Assembly: GCA_037043235.1 (NCBI GenBank)
Contig: JAWRVZ010000063.1
Location: forward strand, 1,371,501-1,435,500
Length of the DNA stretch: 64,000 nt
Source: Rhodeus uyekii
Lineage: Eukaryota > Chordata > Actinopteri > Cypriniformes > Acheilognathidae
Direction of reading: 5' to 3'
The notes under the pieces were generated by a model. The model made no database searches. It worked only from the letters and a program-made list of their open reading frames with translations, and had not been told where the DNA came from. Below are positions 1-10,884 of this stretch, in pieces. Every line of letters begins with the position of its first letter. Positions within the stretch are counted from its first letter, which is position 1. The translations under genes were made by a program, and so were the position numbers.

Positions 1-1105
1 AGTGTTTCACCGTGAGTGGCTGGCCTAGCTTGATGCTCTTGACGGCTGAACAAATAGCTTGGATGCGCTCGGGGGAAAGCCGAGCCGACATCGCGACTGA
101 GTCCCAGATGACTCCCAAGAAAGTGGTTCTCTGAGCGGGAGAAAGTACACTCTTCTTGGCGTTCAGCCTCAGCCCCAGCTCCTTCATATGTGCGAGCACC
201 ACATCTCGATGTTGCTCCGCTAACTGCGGTGACTGCGCCAGAATAAGCCAGTCGTCGATATAATTTAAAACACGGATGCCCCGTAGCCGCAGTGGAGCTA
301 GTGCAGCGTCCACGACTTTTGTGAACGTGCGGGGTGAGAGCGCTAGGCCGAACGGAAGCACCTGATACTGGTACGCCTTTCCCCCAAAGGCGAACCTCAG
401 GAACTTCCTGTGTTGCGGAAGGATGGAGACATGGAAATACGCGTCCTTGAGGTCGACTGTGACAAACCAATCCTCGGATCTGACCTGCACTACGATCTGT
501 TTGAGCGTTAGCATTTTGAACTTTAGACGCCTGACCGCACGATTCAAGAGACGCAAATCCAGAATAGGCCGCAACCCTCCATCCTTCTTTGGAACTAAGA
601 AGTACCGGCTGTAAAAACCGGACTTGCTTTCTGCGAGGGGTACATGCTCGATGGCCCCTTTCGCCAGCAAAGTGTCTACTTCTTGCTCCATGACCAGAGC
701 CTGCTGAGGGCCTACCACTGACTGTAGGACCCCCGAAAAGCGAGGTGGAGAAACCCCGAACTGAATGGCGTACCCTAAGGTTACCGTGCGCAGGACCCAC
801 TGAGAGATACCGGGTAGCCGTGACCACGCATCCCGGAATTCTACTAGGGGAACCAGCCTCCCTGGGCTGGCCTCTGGTACCAAGAACATATCCCCCACTG
901 AGCCGGGGCTGATTCCGGAAACCCGGGAGGATTGCTCTAGGACCCTCCTTAGAGGGGGTGGTTTTCCCATGGCGGGCTGACTGTTGAGCTGCTCCAGGGA
1001 CACACCACCTGGTTGCGGCTTGGCGTCAGGGCCGCTTACTCTTAGCCTTCTTAGCCTCCACGACACTGTATTTTTGAGCGGCCCTGTATGAGGAGCTCTG
1101 AGACC
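1..1105 (-). CDS. DIRS pol: reverse transcriptase, partial
   Basis: This minus-strand frame stays open from just after the gag stop at 1106 to the window edge. It encodes a DIRS1-group reverse transcriptase, which copies element RNA into DNA. Visible motifs in order are a proline-rich linker (about 1020-800), the fingers motif FLVPKKDGGLRPILDLRLLN (about 605-535), DLKDAYFHVSI (about 460-425), VLPFGLALSPRTFTK (about 350-315), the catalytic YIDDWLI (about 262-240) and NAKKSVLSP (about 165-140). The aspartates of YIDD are intact. RNase H, the DIRS methylase-like domain and the recombinase would lie beyond position 1. The true start is unclear because DIRS pol often overlaps or follows gag; an in-frame Met lies near 970. 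There is no internal stop over about 365 codons. Confidence 0.9.
1026..1105 (-). pseudogene. Displaced C-terminal tail of DIRS gag (frameshift or small deletion)
   Basis: Immediately after the gag stop, a different minus-strand frame reads SSYRAAQKYSVVEAKKAKSK and ends at a TGA at 1026-1028. This basic, Lys-rich tail looks like a natural gag C terminus. The gag frame itself continues, after its TGA, straight into the pol frame. The simplest reading is that a frameshift or small deletion near 1100-1110 separated gag from its tail. A genuine overlapping gag/pol arrangement is the alternative. Confidence 0.45.
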
Positions 1106-2332
1106 TCATACGGCATCGCCGAACAAGCCCGAAGGGGACAGAGGAGCGTCCAGCAAAACAAATTTGTCTTTATCTTTCATTGTTGACAAATTAAGCCAAA
1201 AGTGTCTCTCCGTGGCCACCAGAGCTGCCATGGAGCGGCCGACAGAGTAGGCCGTCTCCCTAGTGGTCCGAAGAGACAAATCCACAGTCCGGCGCAGCTC
1301 TGTCACTGCCTCCGGACTAATACTGCCGCCCTCGTTGAGGTTCCCAAGCAACTCAGCCTGATACGCCTGCAACAGTGCCGTGGTGTGCAGGCACGATGCG
1401 GCTTGACTCGATGCTGAGTACGCTTTCCCCACCAAGGACGATGTGACGCGCATCGGCTTGGAGGGGAGCGCCGGAGCTTTAATGGAGGATGAAGACTGGG
1501 GAACGAGGTAACTCGCGAGAGCCTCATCCACTTTTTTCATCCCTCCATAACAATGATTTTGACCCCCTACTAAATTGTTATACATTCCACTATTGCGTGT
1601 ATGAACCTTTTCGGAGGCTGGCCTTCCCCAAGATCTAGATACCTCGGCATGCAAATCTGGTATAAAAGGCATTGTTCGGCGCGGGGGAGTGACGCAAACT
1701 GGTAAATAGTGCTCGTCCAACATACTTCTTTTAGGACGAGCACTTCTGGTCTCTGCTGGCCAATCAAGCCCCAGACAAGAGACCGCTCGTGTCACAACCT
1801 CAATAAGCTCCTCAAATACCGGCGAGGAGGGTGGCGATTCCTCCTCGGCCGGACCAACACTAGCTAAATCCATCTCACTTTCTGAACTAGATAGAGCTAA
1901 TGTTGGAGTCACGGCACGGGCACCTCTCTCGGAGTGCTCGTGACTGGGACCCGCTTGATCTCGCGAGAGCTGAGGTAAGGCGGGACCCACCCCAGCTGAC
2001 TCGGCAAGATCCATTTGTGATCCCCAGGAACGAGAGCGCCGCAAAGCCTCGGCTGCTGCAGGTCCTGAACCACGGGGAACACTAGCCTGGGCGGCCTCTT
2101 TACAGACCGCCAGGCGGGAGCGGAGATCATGCAAGGAAAACCTCTCGCAGTCTTTGCAGCCGGCATTCTCAAGTGCCGACCGTGCATGCTCCTCTCCCAA
2201 ACAGATTACACACATAACATGTGTATCCTTGCCTGTTATAAAACGAGGGCAAGGATGAACACACGGTGTGAACCTCTGTTCAATCGCCACATTTTCCACA
2301 CTCATTCTGATTTTTTGATATCTCACACTCAA
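1106..2332 (-). CDS. DIRS gag-like protein (ORF1), 408 residues
   Basis: The ORF starts with Met at 2332 and ends at a TGA at 1106-1108. Near the N terminus is a Cys/His cluster (C24, C28, C41, C44, H49, C59, C62, with CVICLGEEHA in the middle) that resembles the zinc-binding start of fish DIRS ORF1 proteins. A Ser/Pro/Glu-rich low-complexity middle (about residues 90-180) follows, then an alpha-rich C-terminal part (about 255-400) ending LSPSGLFGDAV. The role is presumably structural, packaging the RNA, by family analogy. The normal C-terminal extension appears cut off: a related-looking tail continues in another frame just downstream. The position directly before RT supports gag identity. 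Confidence 0.75.
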   Translation of the reverse strand: MSVRYQKIRMSVENVAIEQRFTPCVHPCPRFITGKDTHVMCVICLGEEHARSALENAGCKDCERFSLHDLRSRLAVCKEAAQASVPRGSGPAAAEALRRSRSWGSQMDLAESAGVGPALPQLSRDQAGPSHEHSERGARAVTPTLALSSSESEMDLASVGPAEEESPPSSPVFEELIEVVTRAVSCLGLDWPAETRSARPKRSMLDEHYLPVCVTPPRRTMPFIPDLHAEVSRSWGRPASEKVHTRNSGMYNNLVGGQNHCYGGMKKVDEALASYLVPQSSSSIKAPALPSKPMRVTSSLVGKAYSASSQAASCLHTTALLQAYQAELLGNLNEGGSISPEAVTELRRTVDLSLRTTRETAYSVGRSMAALVATERHFWLNLSTMKDKDKFVLLDAPLSPSGLFGDAV

Positions 2333-2553
2333 AAATCACTCTCGCACAAACACAGCACGCTGAAGACATTCAGAGCTGAGGCGCCCGGGTTTCGGACGCG
2401 CTCTTATGCTCTAGCTCATGACGTCACCGGCAGCCGCCGGCAGTGACGCATTCGCACGCGTTCGTCTCTCATTGGTTGCACAGATCTTCACGTGACCAAG
2501 GAAGACTATTTCCCCTAGCGCTAGACGCAGCTCGAGTTCCCTGAAAGGGAACT
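2333..2553 (-). promoter_or_regulatory. DIRS 5' leader / terminal repeat region
   Basis: This segment between the gag start and the element boundary contains CpG-rich stretches around 2385-2465 and the terminal hairpin near 2531-2553. By analogy with DIRS elements it should carry the promoter and the left terminal repeat. No individual promoter element can be assigned by eye. Confidence 0.45.
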
Positions 2554-2581
2554 GAACTCCACTGTATATACAGTGGAGTTC
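2554..2581. repeat. 28-bp perfect palindrome
   Basis: The arm gaactccactgta is followed directly by its reverse complement tacagtggagttc, with TA at the centre. It is made of a half-repeat abutting the left end of the miniature Tigger-type element at 2571-2612. Confidence 0.85.
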
Positions 2582-2612
2582 ACTTATCTCGAGTCATAAC
2601 CGAACTCCACTG
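2571..2612. mobile_element. 42-bp miniature Tigger-like element (TA-flanked)
   Basis: The segment starts cagtggagttcacttatctc and ends ataaccgaactccactg, with TA on both sides (2569-2570, 2613-2614). The termini match those of the larger elements at 30066-30865 and 53409-54468 (cagtgga.. and cacttatctcgag). It is essentially two terminal inverted repeats with almost nothing between them. Confidence 0.6.
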
Positions 2613-2614
2613 TA

Positions 2615-3073
<459 letters not shown>

Positions 3074-5164
3074 AATTGGCTTCCAATGTTTCTCCAAGAA
3101 AATTAAACAGAAGTTTGAAATGTTGTGTGTGTTGAAATATGGATGTTTGGTCAATCATTATTATGAATATGTATTTATAAATATATGAGGAACTCATACA
3201 ATTCTAGCTTTGTACGTTTTAAATGGTTAATGCATCACTTATTGCCTATTCATTACAAATGTGTATCATGCCATGAAGGACGCCTTGACATGGGTGTGCT
3301 ACAATCCTATTGTTCTCATAATTCCTCAGAACTATTTTGGTAGCATTGCCTTTAACATTCTAATTGAAAACTTGTTTTATGCAGATTACTTTTATTTACA
3401 GTGTCAGCTTGAAATATTAGCCTCAGTAATTACAATAAAGATGTACATACTTCATTTGTACACAGAATGAAGTGATCACATCAAAGCAAATTAGTGTATG
3501 GCAGCCCAAGTTATTAAATCAATTTAGTGTGCATGTCGTGCATGATGTGAACTGTGAAATCACTCAACTAAATGCAGTCACTGCAGATTAATTTCATTAT
3601 CACATGTTTCACATCAGACAAAATGTCTAAATAAACAGGTGTCATGTTTCGGATCATCAGTCACCAAAAAGATGTGTTTGCATCCTTATGAATCTGCCAG
3701 CCAATCCCTGGGGATAACTGGGAAATAAACAAATCTCTTTAGCAGTCTGAGAGCATTTTAGGTGCACCAGACAAACACTCATGTTTCACTGATGGTGTCA
3801 TTCATTTTTTCACAGTTAAACAAGCCATCATCATTTTTTAATTAGAACAAATTGGCCAAATCACACTGTTTGAAATATGGCAATGTATCAATTTTTTAGT
3901 TAATATGACTGCTATGGTACCACACAATGAGTTTTTTCCTCTCAGAAGAAAAATTAATTCAGATTTTTTTTAAGTCTGTGGTGGAAATGAGCATATATTT
4001 TGTTCATGCTAAATTTAATTTATTAAGGTACACAAAGCACCTTGTTAAAGTGAAAAATATCATCTAGTTTTCACTGACAATGCTTAGAAAATACTTTTAA
4101 AACACATTTCTATTGTGAGCAGCGATGCTAGCCAAGATTTTATTTAGAATGCCATTATGTATCATGTGTAGGATGTGATTTACACATGCTCTGTGTGCTT
4201 TATCATCGAATGCTGCTATAGACAGTGTTATGCATTATGCATTGCAATAAGACTCCATCATTGCATCTACCATTTGTGTTACCGTATATAACCGACATAT
4301 AACATATAGTCTACCAATTTGTTTAGCACCAAGTAAATACACTTGCATTTGAATGTTGACCATGTATGTCAATGGCATCTGCTTCAGAAGAGAGTTGCGT
4401 TGTATCTCACACTAGGACTTTTTGTATTTTAAATTTTTGCTCACAATCACCTTTTAACTCGGAGGGCTTCCATAAATTTGTGGCCTAGAACAATATATAT
4501 ATTTTTTTGTTTTTTTTTTACCATAAACACCACTGGACAATCTACAAAAGTATTTATTCCAAGCACCAGTAAGCAATCTATTGAATAACCATCAATATCA
4601 AAGGCCTTTGACACGAGTTACCTTGTTTGTGTGATCTTCTTCTCAACATCAGGAAGGAGACAGATGAGGAGGCTTCTGGTCGGGTGTTGGGTCTCTGGGC
4701 CTGCCATTAGGGGGCAGAATTTGATTGATCAAAAACACAGAGCTAAATAAGATGTGTGACTACTAATTTATTATGCAAAGGCTTAAAATATCTAGTTAAT
4801 CTAATAAATAATGAAGTAAAATCTCTGCCTACTCCATTCTGGGAAGGTTTAGATGTTTGTACTTGAGCTAATAGAACTTGGAATAGATAAAAACGGCTGG
4901 TACTGGGGTGTGTGTTTCCATGCCCTGAAAATTCCCAGCATTTCTTCATATTATCTAATATTATAGATCTATTGCAATTAACTAAATTTAACTAAAAAAC
5001 GTCAGGTTTCACAAGTAGTTCAAGAATCAAACTGGGGATATAATTTCCTGCTTTCTCTCTTTCTTTCTTATCTATCTATCCATCCATTCATCATCCAAAC
5101 CATAGAGTAATGTTCATTCATTCATTGCTGTGGCTCTGTGCAGTGTCCTGCCTTCTTTCTTTTT
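3074..5164. other. Unannotated AT-rich interval
   Basis: About 2 kb without convincing coding potential. There is a poly-T-rich patch near 4495-4520 and a diffuse TTTC/ATCT-rich patch near 5050-5095. I see nothing else. Confidence 0.55.
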
Positions 5165-5335
5165 TACATATATTTACATTTCTATTTATACATTTGGCAG
5201 ATGATTTTACCCAAAGCGACTTACATTTCATTCAAGATACACAGTGAAATTCAAATCAGTTCTTTTCTACCTTGGGAATCAAACCCATGATCTTGGCGTT
5301 GCAGACACCACACACTACAGTTTGAGCTACATAAA
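5165..5335 (-). repeat. tRNA-derived SINE (copy 1)
   Basis: In reverse orientation it carries the body shared by the copies at 11361, 19408 and 54965: a tRNA-like head with B-box (ggtttgattccc type), a central part around 'agaactgatt', and the tail 'gctttggataaaagcgtctg' in diverged form (near 5200-5220). Pol III transcribed, non-autonomous. Family name not assigned. Confidence 0.75.
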
Positions 5336-5346
5336 AGCTTACAGGA

Positions 5347-5406
<60 letters not shown>

Positions 5407-5409
5407 GTC
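5347..5409. repeat. (ATCT)n microsatellite, left part
   Basis: About 15 tandem ATCT units. The same tetranucleotide motif resumes at about 6166-6188 on the far side of the LTR-like repeat, so that repeat was probably inserted into one array. Confidence 0.95.
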
Positions 5410-6161
5410 TGTCAGGGTGTGTGGAAGGGGATGAGGCGAGGACTCAATGATGCGAGAGCAGGGGGATTTTATTAAAACAAAAACAAGAAAACCCCCCCGA
5501 GGAGGAAAAACAAGACTAGAAAAACAGGACTCGACTAGAAACTCGACTGGTGACAGGAAACAGGACACTAGAAGCAACTCATAACACATAAACGACGACG
5601 AAACAGCACAAGACCACAAACACTGAGGGATTAAGTACACACATGAGGAAGGGTAATTGATTGAGAAACAGCCGGGGCAAATCAAACTAATGACAATGAA
5701 ACAATGAGGGAGGAGAACACAAAGACTAGACACGAACACGCAGCCAATGCGGACGCGCATCGCCGCGTGTTCACATTAGACAAAAGACGACGTGCAGCTG
5801 GTGACAACCAAACTGCGCACGCAACACCAAAACAACATGAAAGCATGCGGCCGAAATAAACATGAACCGCGTGCTTATACTACACAAGGACACGAGAGAA
5901 TGCGGTAATGACACTTGAAACCGCGCCCACTCACATAACGTAGAGTGCGTGAGAATGAGCAACCACTCGTCTCACACGCTCACGACAAGGACGAACACAC
6001 GGGTTATGAATGTCCGAACCGCGAAACAAAACCAAGACCGTCTGGGGATCGGACACTATAACCCACACACTAGACGTTACACAGACAAGAGTGCACGCGA
6101 CTCAAGCACTCAAAACCGTGCGCGCACACACAAAACTCGAGACATTACGGTAGACATTACA
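5410..6161 (-). mobile_element. LTR-like repeat (probable solo LTR), minus orientation
   Basis: On the minus strand this roughly 750-bp unit ends ...CACACCCTGACA at 5410, with an AATAAA signal at 5468-5473, about 60 bp before the end. It contains no ORF of note. The same architecture (TG..CA termini, late AATAAA, pyrimidine-rich middle with 'tttgatttgcccc') appears in the repeat at 45650-46170 and more loosely in the two solo LTRs near 56846 and 61886. The distal end near 6156-6161 is uncertain and no target duplication could be read because both flanks are ATCT repeats. Confidence 0.5.
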
Positions 6162-6188
6162 TTGATTCTATCTATCTGTCTATCTATT

Positions 6189-7770
6189 GGTGTGGCTTTG
6201 TGGTGTATCACTCTTTTTATTTGAACATATTGGCCAGTCTGACACTCAACCAAAAAAAGAAAGTATGGGGGCGAGACTATGGACTATCTGTTTGTCTCAC
6301 CAATCGTACAGAAATGACACACTGCATCTTTAATGGTTCGTATGACCTACATGCAAATATATTTCATACACATTTCCTCTGCTTCAGAGGGTGTGAGGGT
6401 GTGAGATAGGCAAGAGACAGAGACACGTTTCTCATAATGATGAATCACTTGATGCACTAGTATACAAAGACTACAAATCAAAGCAAGCTGAGTTTCCTCT
6501 GCTGGCATTATTGTAAATTTATATTCATTCATAACAGGGTTTTGAAGACTCACTTTGAAGGATTATTGGGAGCACAGCGGTATTCTACCAAACCTCCTTA
6601 TCGCTCTCAGCTTAAGGTGAATGCAGGCTACAATATAAAACACGTCCTCAATGTTGAAGGACCAATATTTGTTTTTGTTTTGTTTTTTTGTCAGCAACTA
6701 ATTATCATTTTCAGTTTTGAACTCTTTTAGTCCCCAAATGGCATGTAAGTGCTGTTGACGCAAGTCATCCTAATTTTGCATGCGTCTTCACTTTCCCATG
6801 GCCGCACTTTCCCCAGAGCCAAAAACTTGTTTTGAGAAAAGTTGGAAATAACTGCAACACCTGGCTGGTGTGATCAGAAGCCTTGCTGAACAATAAATAC
6901 GTCCGTGGGGTTTTCATTACCGTACATGAGGGCTCAGCTGGCACAGTGTAAGCTATCTTACATAAGCGTTGTCCTTGCTTTGAGCTGGGATGTGTCACTA
7001 TTGAGTCTGTTGCGGTACATTTAACGCAAGCAAATCCAGTGCAATTATGCAAACGCAGCAAGGACATGCAGATTAAGGGCTGAGGAAAAGAGCTCTGCAT
7101 TACAAAGCTTCAGATCAGTAATGTCTCTCTCACTTCCTGGGACAATTTATTTTCTTAACCGGGTTTCTTTTTGACCCTTGACCTTTATTTTCACTGTCCC
7201 TAGTATAATGAAAGTAGCTTGCTTTGTGTTGAGTAAACTAGTAGGTTTTTTATTCAATTTATTTGCAGAAGTGAATTTAGACACTTAAAAGGCTTTCGTT
7301 TAAAAACAAACAGATTGAGTCAAAATCACTCACTTCACGGTTGGTCTAATTCAGTCAGCCAATTAGTCTGACATTGCAACAACAAATTCAGGCGGAACCG
7401 CAGTTTTAGCTGCTGAGGCCACGTACATCACACAACGGCTGAAATGAGCTTGTGATTGGTTGAACTGACACAAAAACGTCTGTTTTCATACTATCTGTGG
7501 ATTCTGTTCATCCCACAAATGAGCTGAAAAGCTGTAGGGTGTTGACTCAATGTAAACATTTGATATTACACTAGTTTTATTCACAGTCAGCTCAGGTAGC
7601 CTTGGGGCTCTTCGTGATATTGGGAGGCAATTACTGAGACACCTGGAATATAAAATTATGAAGTAAATAGGTTTTTACTGTTACATTTTACCATTGCTAG
7701 AGTTCATTCCATGAGTGTTCAATTTAAATTTGGTCTAGTTTGGTCATTTGGTCATCAAGCATGTCATTAT
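6189..7770. other. Unannotated interval
   Basis: No supported gene. Short ORFs of about 110 codons on either strand lack recognisable domains. Sequence appears largely unique. Confidence 0.5.
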
Positions 7771-8356
7771 CAGAGTTGGAGTAACTTTACTAGTAATGTG
7801 AGTTTACGTAGTATCAAATCAAGTTCCTTTTAAAACTATCAAAACATCAACACATTTACTTTTTCAAATAAGTAATGCAAGTTACTTTATTTTTTTCCAT
7901 TTATTGACCGACACCTCTCCTCTCCCCATGTTGAGAGAAATTGGGAGCTGTGTTGTGTGGACTGTGTAAACATGATGCTTTGTGTAGAATCTACACTGTA
8001 GATGATCAGAATGTTATGTACACAAGCAATAATGAAATATGTTAAATAAACATAATTTGTATACTTAATCTCACAATGTCATTGCTGCTGACCTTTAATC
8101 TAGTTCAACGATATAAATAAGCAAAAATGACTTTAGATAAACAACATTTGTGTTTAGTTTTATTTAAATATAGCATCTTTTACTGTGCAGGCATATATTT
8201 CCATCAGCTGGAAGCTTATTCATTTCACTTTTTGAAATAAGTGTAACGTAACGTTACTTCCCATAAAAAGTAGCAAAGTATCCAAATGAGTTACTTTTTA
8301 TGGAGTAATGCAACATTGTAATGAATTACATCTAAAAGTAACTCTCCCCAACACTG
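7771..8356. repeat. Inverted-repeat DNA transposon relic ('cagtgttggggagagttac' type)
   Basis: The left end cagagttggagtaactttac and the reverse complement of the right end, cagtgttggggagagttact, form imperfect terminal repeats about 586 bp apart. The interior is full of AGTTAC/GTAACT motifs. The flanking 8-mers gtcattat and ctaagtat agree at only 5 of 8 positions, so a hAT-like target duplication is possible but decayed. Fragments of similar character occur near 21530-21690, 27655-27710 and 31165-31290. Confidence 0.5.
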
Positions 8357-8439
8357 CTAAGTATTATTCTACATTATTGTAGCTCATTACGAGAGCACTA
8401 TGTTCCTGTAGCGAAGTTCAGGTTGTGCTGATTAAATCT

Positions 8440-9410
8440 CAAGAATGTGTGCGGGGAGGAACAGCCTGCCACATCACAGACATCAGACAGGGAAACACCT
8501 AATAGAACAGCCTTAGAAGGCGCTACGCTCCTAGTGGAGTGGGCACGGACTCTCAGAGGAGATGGGGATCTGCTTAGGGTTGGTTTGGATGCTGGGGCCC
8601 CCTTTAGGGGTCACGAAGCAAACAAACAGTTGGTCAGTATTACGCCAAGGGGCAGACCTGTGGACGCAAGTGTCCAGTGTTCGGGCTGGACAGACATTGT
8701 TTTATAAATTCCTGGTCCTGGTCACCGAAGGGGGAAGGGCAGAAGGCCTGCACCACAATAGACCGAGCCACATGAGTGGGCACCTTTGGTACATAGCCTG
8801 GCCTGGGATGGAGGAAGGCCTTTGCCATCCCAGGTGCAAACTCTAGACAGGAGGGAGCTACAGAAAGAGCCTGTAGGTCCCCAATTCTTTTTAGCGATGG
8901 TTTTTAGCGTGATGGCTAAGAGAAAAAGTGTCTTTAGGGAGAGAAACTTCTTCCAAGGGTTCGAAGGGTGCCTGGGACAGGCCCTGGAGGACCAGGGATA
9001 GGTCCCAGGTGGGAACCTTGGTCTGTACTGTAGGCCTCAGCCTTAAAGTACGTACGTGGTGAGTGGCAATGGCAGCCACATAAACCTTCAGGGTGGATGG
9101 GGACAGCCCTGCAGCGAACTCCAGCACTTTGTTAATCTGACAGGTAACTGGGTTTGCCTGCTTATCGCTACACCAAGAAGTGAAGAATCTCCACTTCAGG
9201 GCATATAGCTTCCTCATGAAGGGATCTCTGGAGTGGAGGATGGTTGAGAGACCAAAATCTAGGAGCTGGGCCAACTCAGAGGCCAGGCCCAAAGTTTCCA
9301 TAGTTCTGGGCAGGGATGACAAATCGGACCCGCTGCCTGGGACAGAAGGTCCTTCTTCACTGGAATCTCAAGGGGACTCTGTCCAAGAGGAAAAATAGAT
9401 CCGGGAAATT
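8440..9410 (-). pseudogene. DIRS tyrosine recombinase, decayed
   Basis: Minus-strand fragments in shifting frames show the linker EIPVKKDLLSQAAG and HPCPELWKLWAWPL (about 9395-9270), then an intact stretch (9322-8891) with LYALKWRFFTSWC, STLKVYVAAIATHH and VPTWDLSLVLQGLSQAPFEP, which is the DNA-binding core of DIRS recombinases. Further down are KAFLHPRPGYVPKVPTHVAR (about 8830-8765) and RAHSTRSVAPSKAVLLGVSL (about 8545-8490), which holds the family H-x-x-R pair. Where the nucleophilic Tyr is expected (normally RFY), the sequence reads LRFNQHN, so it seems lost. Several frameshifts and at least one stop make this copy inactive. Confidence 0.8.
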
Positions 9411-9564
9411 GAGCGGGTTGCGACACTCTGCCTCCGAGCGGCCCATTGTGAGGAGCTCTGGGGCTGTGGCAGACTCACAGTCCCTAATTTGAGAACAATG
9501 AGGCAGATTTATTTATTTTTTTGAACAGAAAAAAAATGCCCTCGGGCGTGCACTGGCACTGAAA

Positions 9565-9735
9565 CTGCCGGGTAAGATCAGATCCATTAGATCCATCTGC
9601 GAATCCCGGGACCTAGATCGTGGCAGAGATCCATTTGCGAACCCCAAGGATTCAGATCCATTTGTGATCTGAATCCACCAGATCCAAATCTATCAGATCC
9701 ATTTGCGAATCTTAGGACCTAGATCGCGGCAGAGC
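9565..9735. repeat. Short degenerate repeats within the DIRS gag region
   Basis: The motif 'agatccatttgcgaa' and variants recur about four to five times, alternating with 'gggacctagatcg'. It matches a single-copy segment of the gag ORF of the first DIRS element (near 2005-2035), so part of gag was amplified in this copy. Confidence 0.65.
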
Positions 9736-9928
9736 CTTGACTACAGCGGTACCCGAGCCCTGGGGAGCGCGAACCTGGGTGGACTCAATATCAAAGACCG
9801 CCGGAGCGGAGCACCTGCAGCGGTAGCAGGCTGCAGTGATTTCAGTCAGCGCTCTCAAGCTAAACTAGCCTTAAACTAGTCTAGGCAATAGTTCCATTGA
9901 AGGAAACTCACACAACCAGCACAGCAAC

Positions 9929-9959
9929 AGCACACACACACTCTCTCTCTCTCTCTCTG
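9929..9959. repeat. (CA)n(CT)n short microsatellite
   Basis: About six CA units run directly into nine CT units inside the DIRS leader. Confidence 0.85.
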
Positions 9960-10111
9960 ATAATACTTGCTGAAGAAATTCAAAGCTACCGTCTCTGGTT
10001 TCCGGCACCTTTATCACCGACTTACGGCTGTCACTCACGCTCGGTTGATCGCTCAATCGTTTACTTATCGAGTTCCCTAAGAAGGGAATGTAGTTTAGTT
10101 CTATGACGGCA

Positions 10112-10315
10112 ACACTGAATTTTCAGCATCATGACTCCAGTCTTCAGTGTCACGTTATTCTTCAGAAAAAGCCTTTACTATCCCATTTGATCAATTTAAT
10201 GAGTCCTTTCTGAATAGAATACTTAACCCCACACTTTTGAATGGTAGTATTTTTTATCAAATAAATGCAGCTGTGGTGAACATAAGAGAATTCTTTTAAA
10301 AGCATTAAAACATCA
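10112..10315 (+). repeat. Interspersed fish repeat ('ttcagcatcatgactccag' type)
   Basis: It contains 'tttcagcatcatgactccag', 'cttcagtgtcac', 'gatcaatttaatgagtcc' and 'aataaatgcagctgtggtga', an order of phrases I recall as very abundant in cyprinid genomes. Related fragments lie at 23150-23330, 50495-50575 and 55925-56030. Class not determined. Confidence 0.6.
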
Positions 10316-10884
10316 CAAAGATTCCAAACAATTTAACAATTTAACAAATTTGTTTTGCACACTGTTATTTCTTAATTTCTGACTAGTTCAGCCATTTACC
10401 AGTAAAGCATTTCCATCCCAAAGTTTACTTTTAGTATCATTAATTATTTGTTTGCAGGGGAAAAAATAACACTAGCTTGTTTGTTTGAATATGCTCCCGC
10501 TTGTTAATTTCCAGCTTTGATAGGTTGCAATTAATGCAGGATGCTTGTAAAACAGGCAGCTGTCACTGCAGAAAACCTCATGGAAAAATCACATTCACAG
10601 GAATGGACTCAATTTATGCAATTCCCGGTTAATAATTTAAGTATGGTTAATTTGCACACTCATTTCCCATGAATTTTAAAATCTGTATTTTTTATACTCC
10701 ATAGATCATAGGCTCGTGTCATTTCCTCTCTTGGAGCCCAGGGACTGAGCCTTTTGCATAGTTGGGGTTTTGTTAAACAGGAGAAGGATATTTGGGGCAC
10801 AGGGAAGAGAAGAGAATCAGTTGTGGCATAAGTACTGCCAAATCTGAACATGCATGGATTCTGTTCAAAATTGCCATCTTTACG
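10316..10884. other. Unannotated AT-rich stretch
   Basis: No gene or repeat recognised. Confidence 0.55.

Larger units (their letters stand above)
1..2553 (-). mobile_element. DIRS-type retrotransposon, 5' half (window truncates the 3' part)
   Basis: This is a minus-strand element that reads leader, gag-like ORF, then pol with reverse transcriptase running off the left window edge. DIRS elements use a tyrosine recombinase instead of an integrase and end in inverted or split repeats rather than LTRs. The recombinase would lie left of position 1. The 5' boundary is placed near 2531-2553, where a short hairpin-like 'gttccctgaaagggaac' is followed by unrelated sequence; the same kind of motif ends two other DIRS copies here (near 10070 and 22547). 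The outer boundary is uncertain by tens of bases. The RT is uninterrupted, which suggests a fairly young copy, but the gag/pol junction carries a defect (see 1026-1105). Confidence 0.85.
8395..10095 (-). mobile_element. DIRS retrotransposon, internally deleted copy
   Basis: Read on the minus strand, it runs from a 5' terminal motif 'gagttccctaagaagggaat' (about 10070-10090), through gag-like leader sequence homologous to the first DIRS element (9420-9850), then jumps to the end of pol (9410 down to 8440: RNase H/recombinase linker and tyrosine recombinase). Reverse transcriptase is absent, so about 2 kb is deleted near 9405-9420. The left boundary near 8395 is approximate. Confidence 0.75.

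Noticed and set aside
1202..2446. Plus-strand and other-frame ORFs opposite DIRS gag
   Set aside because: Shadows of the minus-strand gag ORF.
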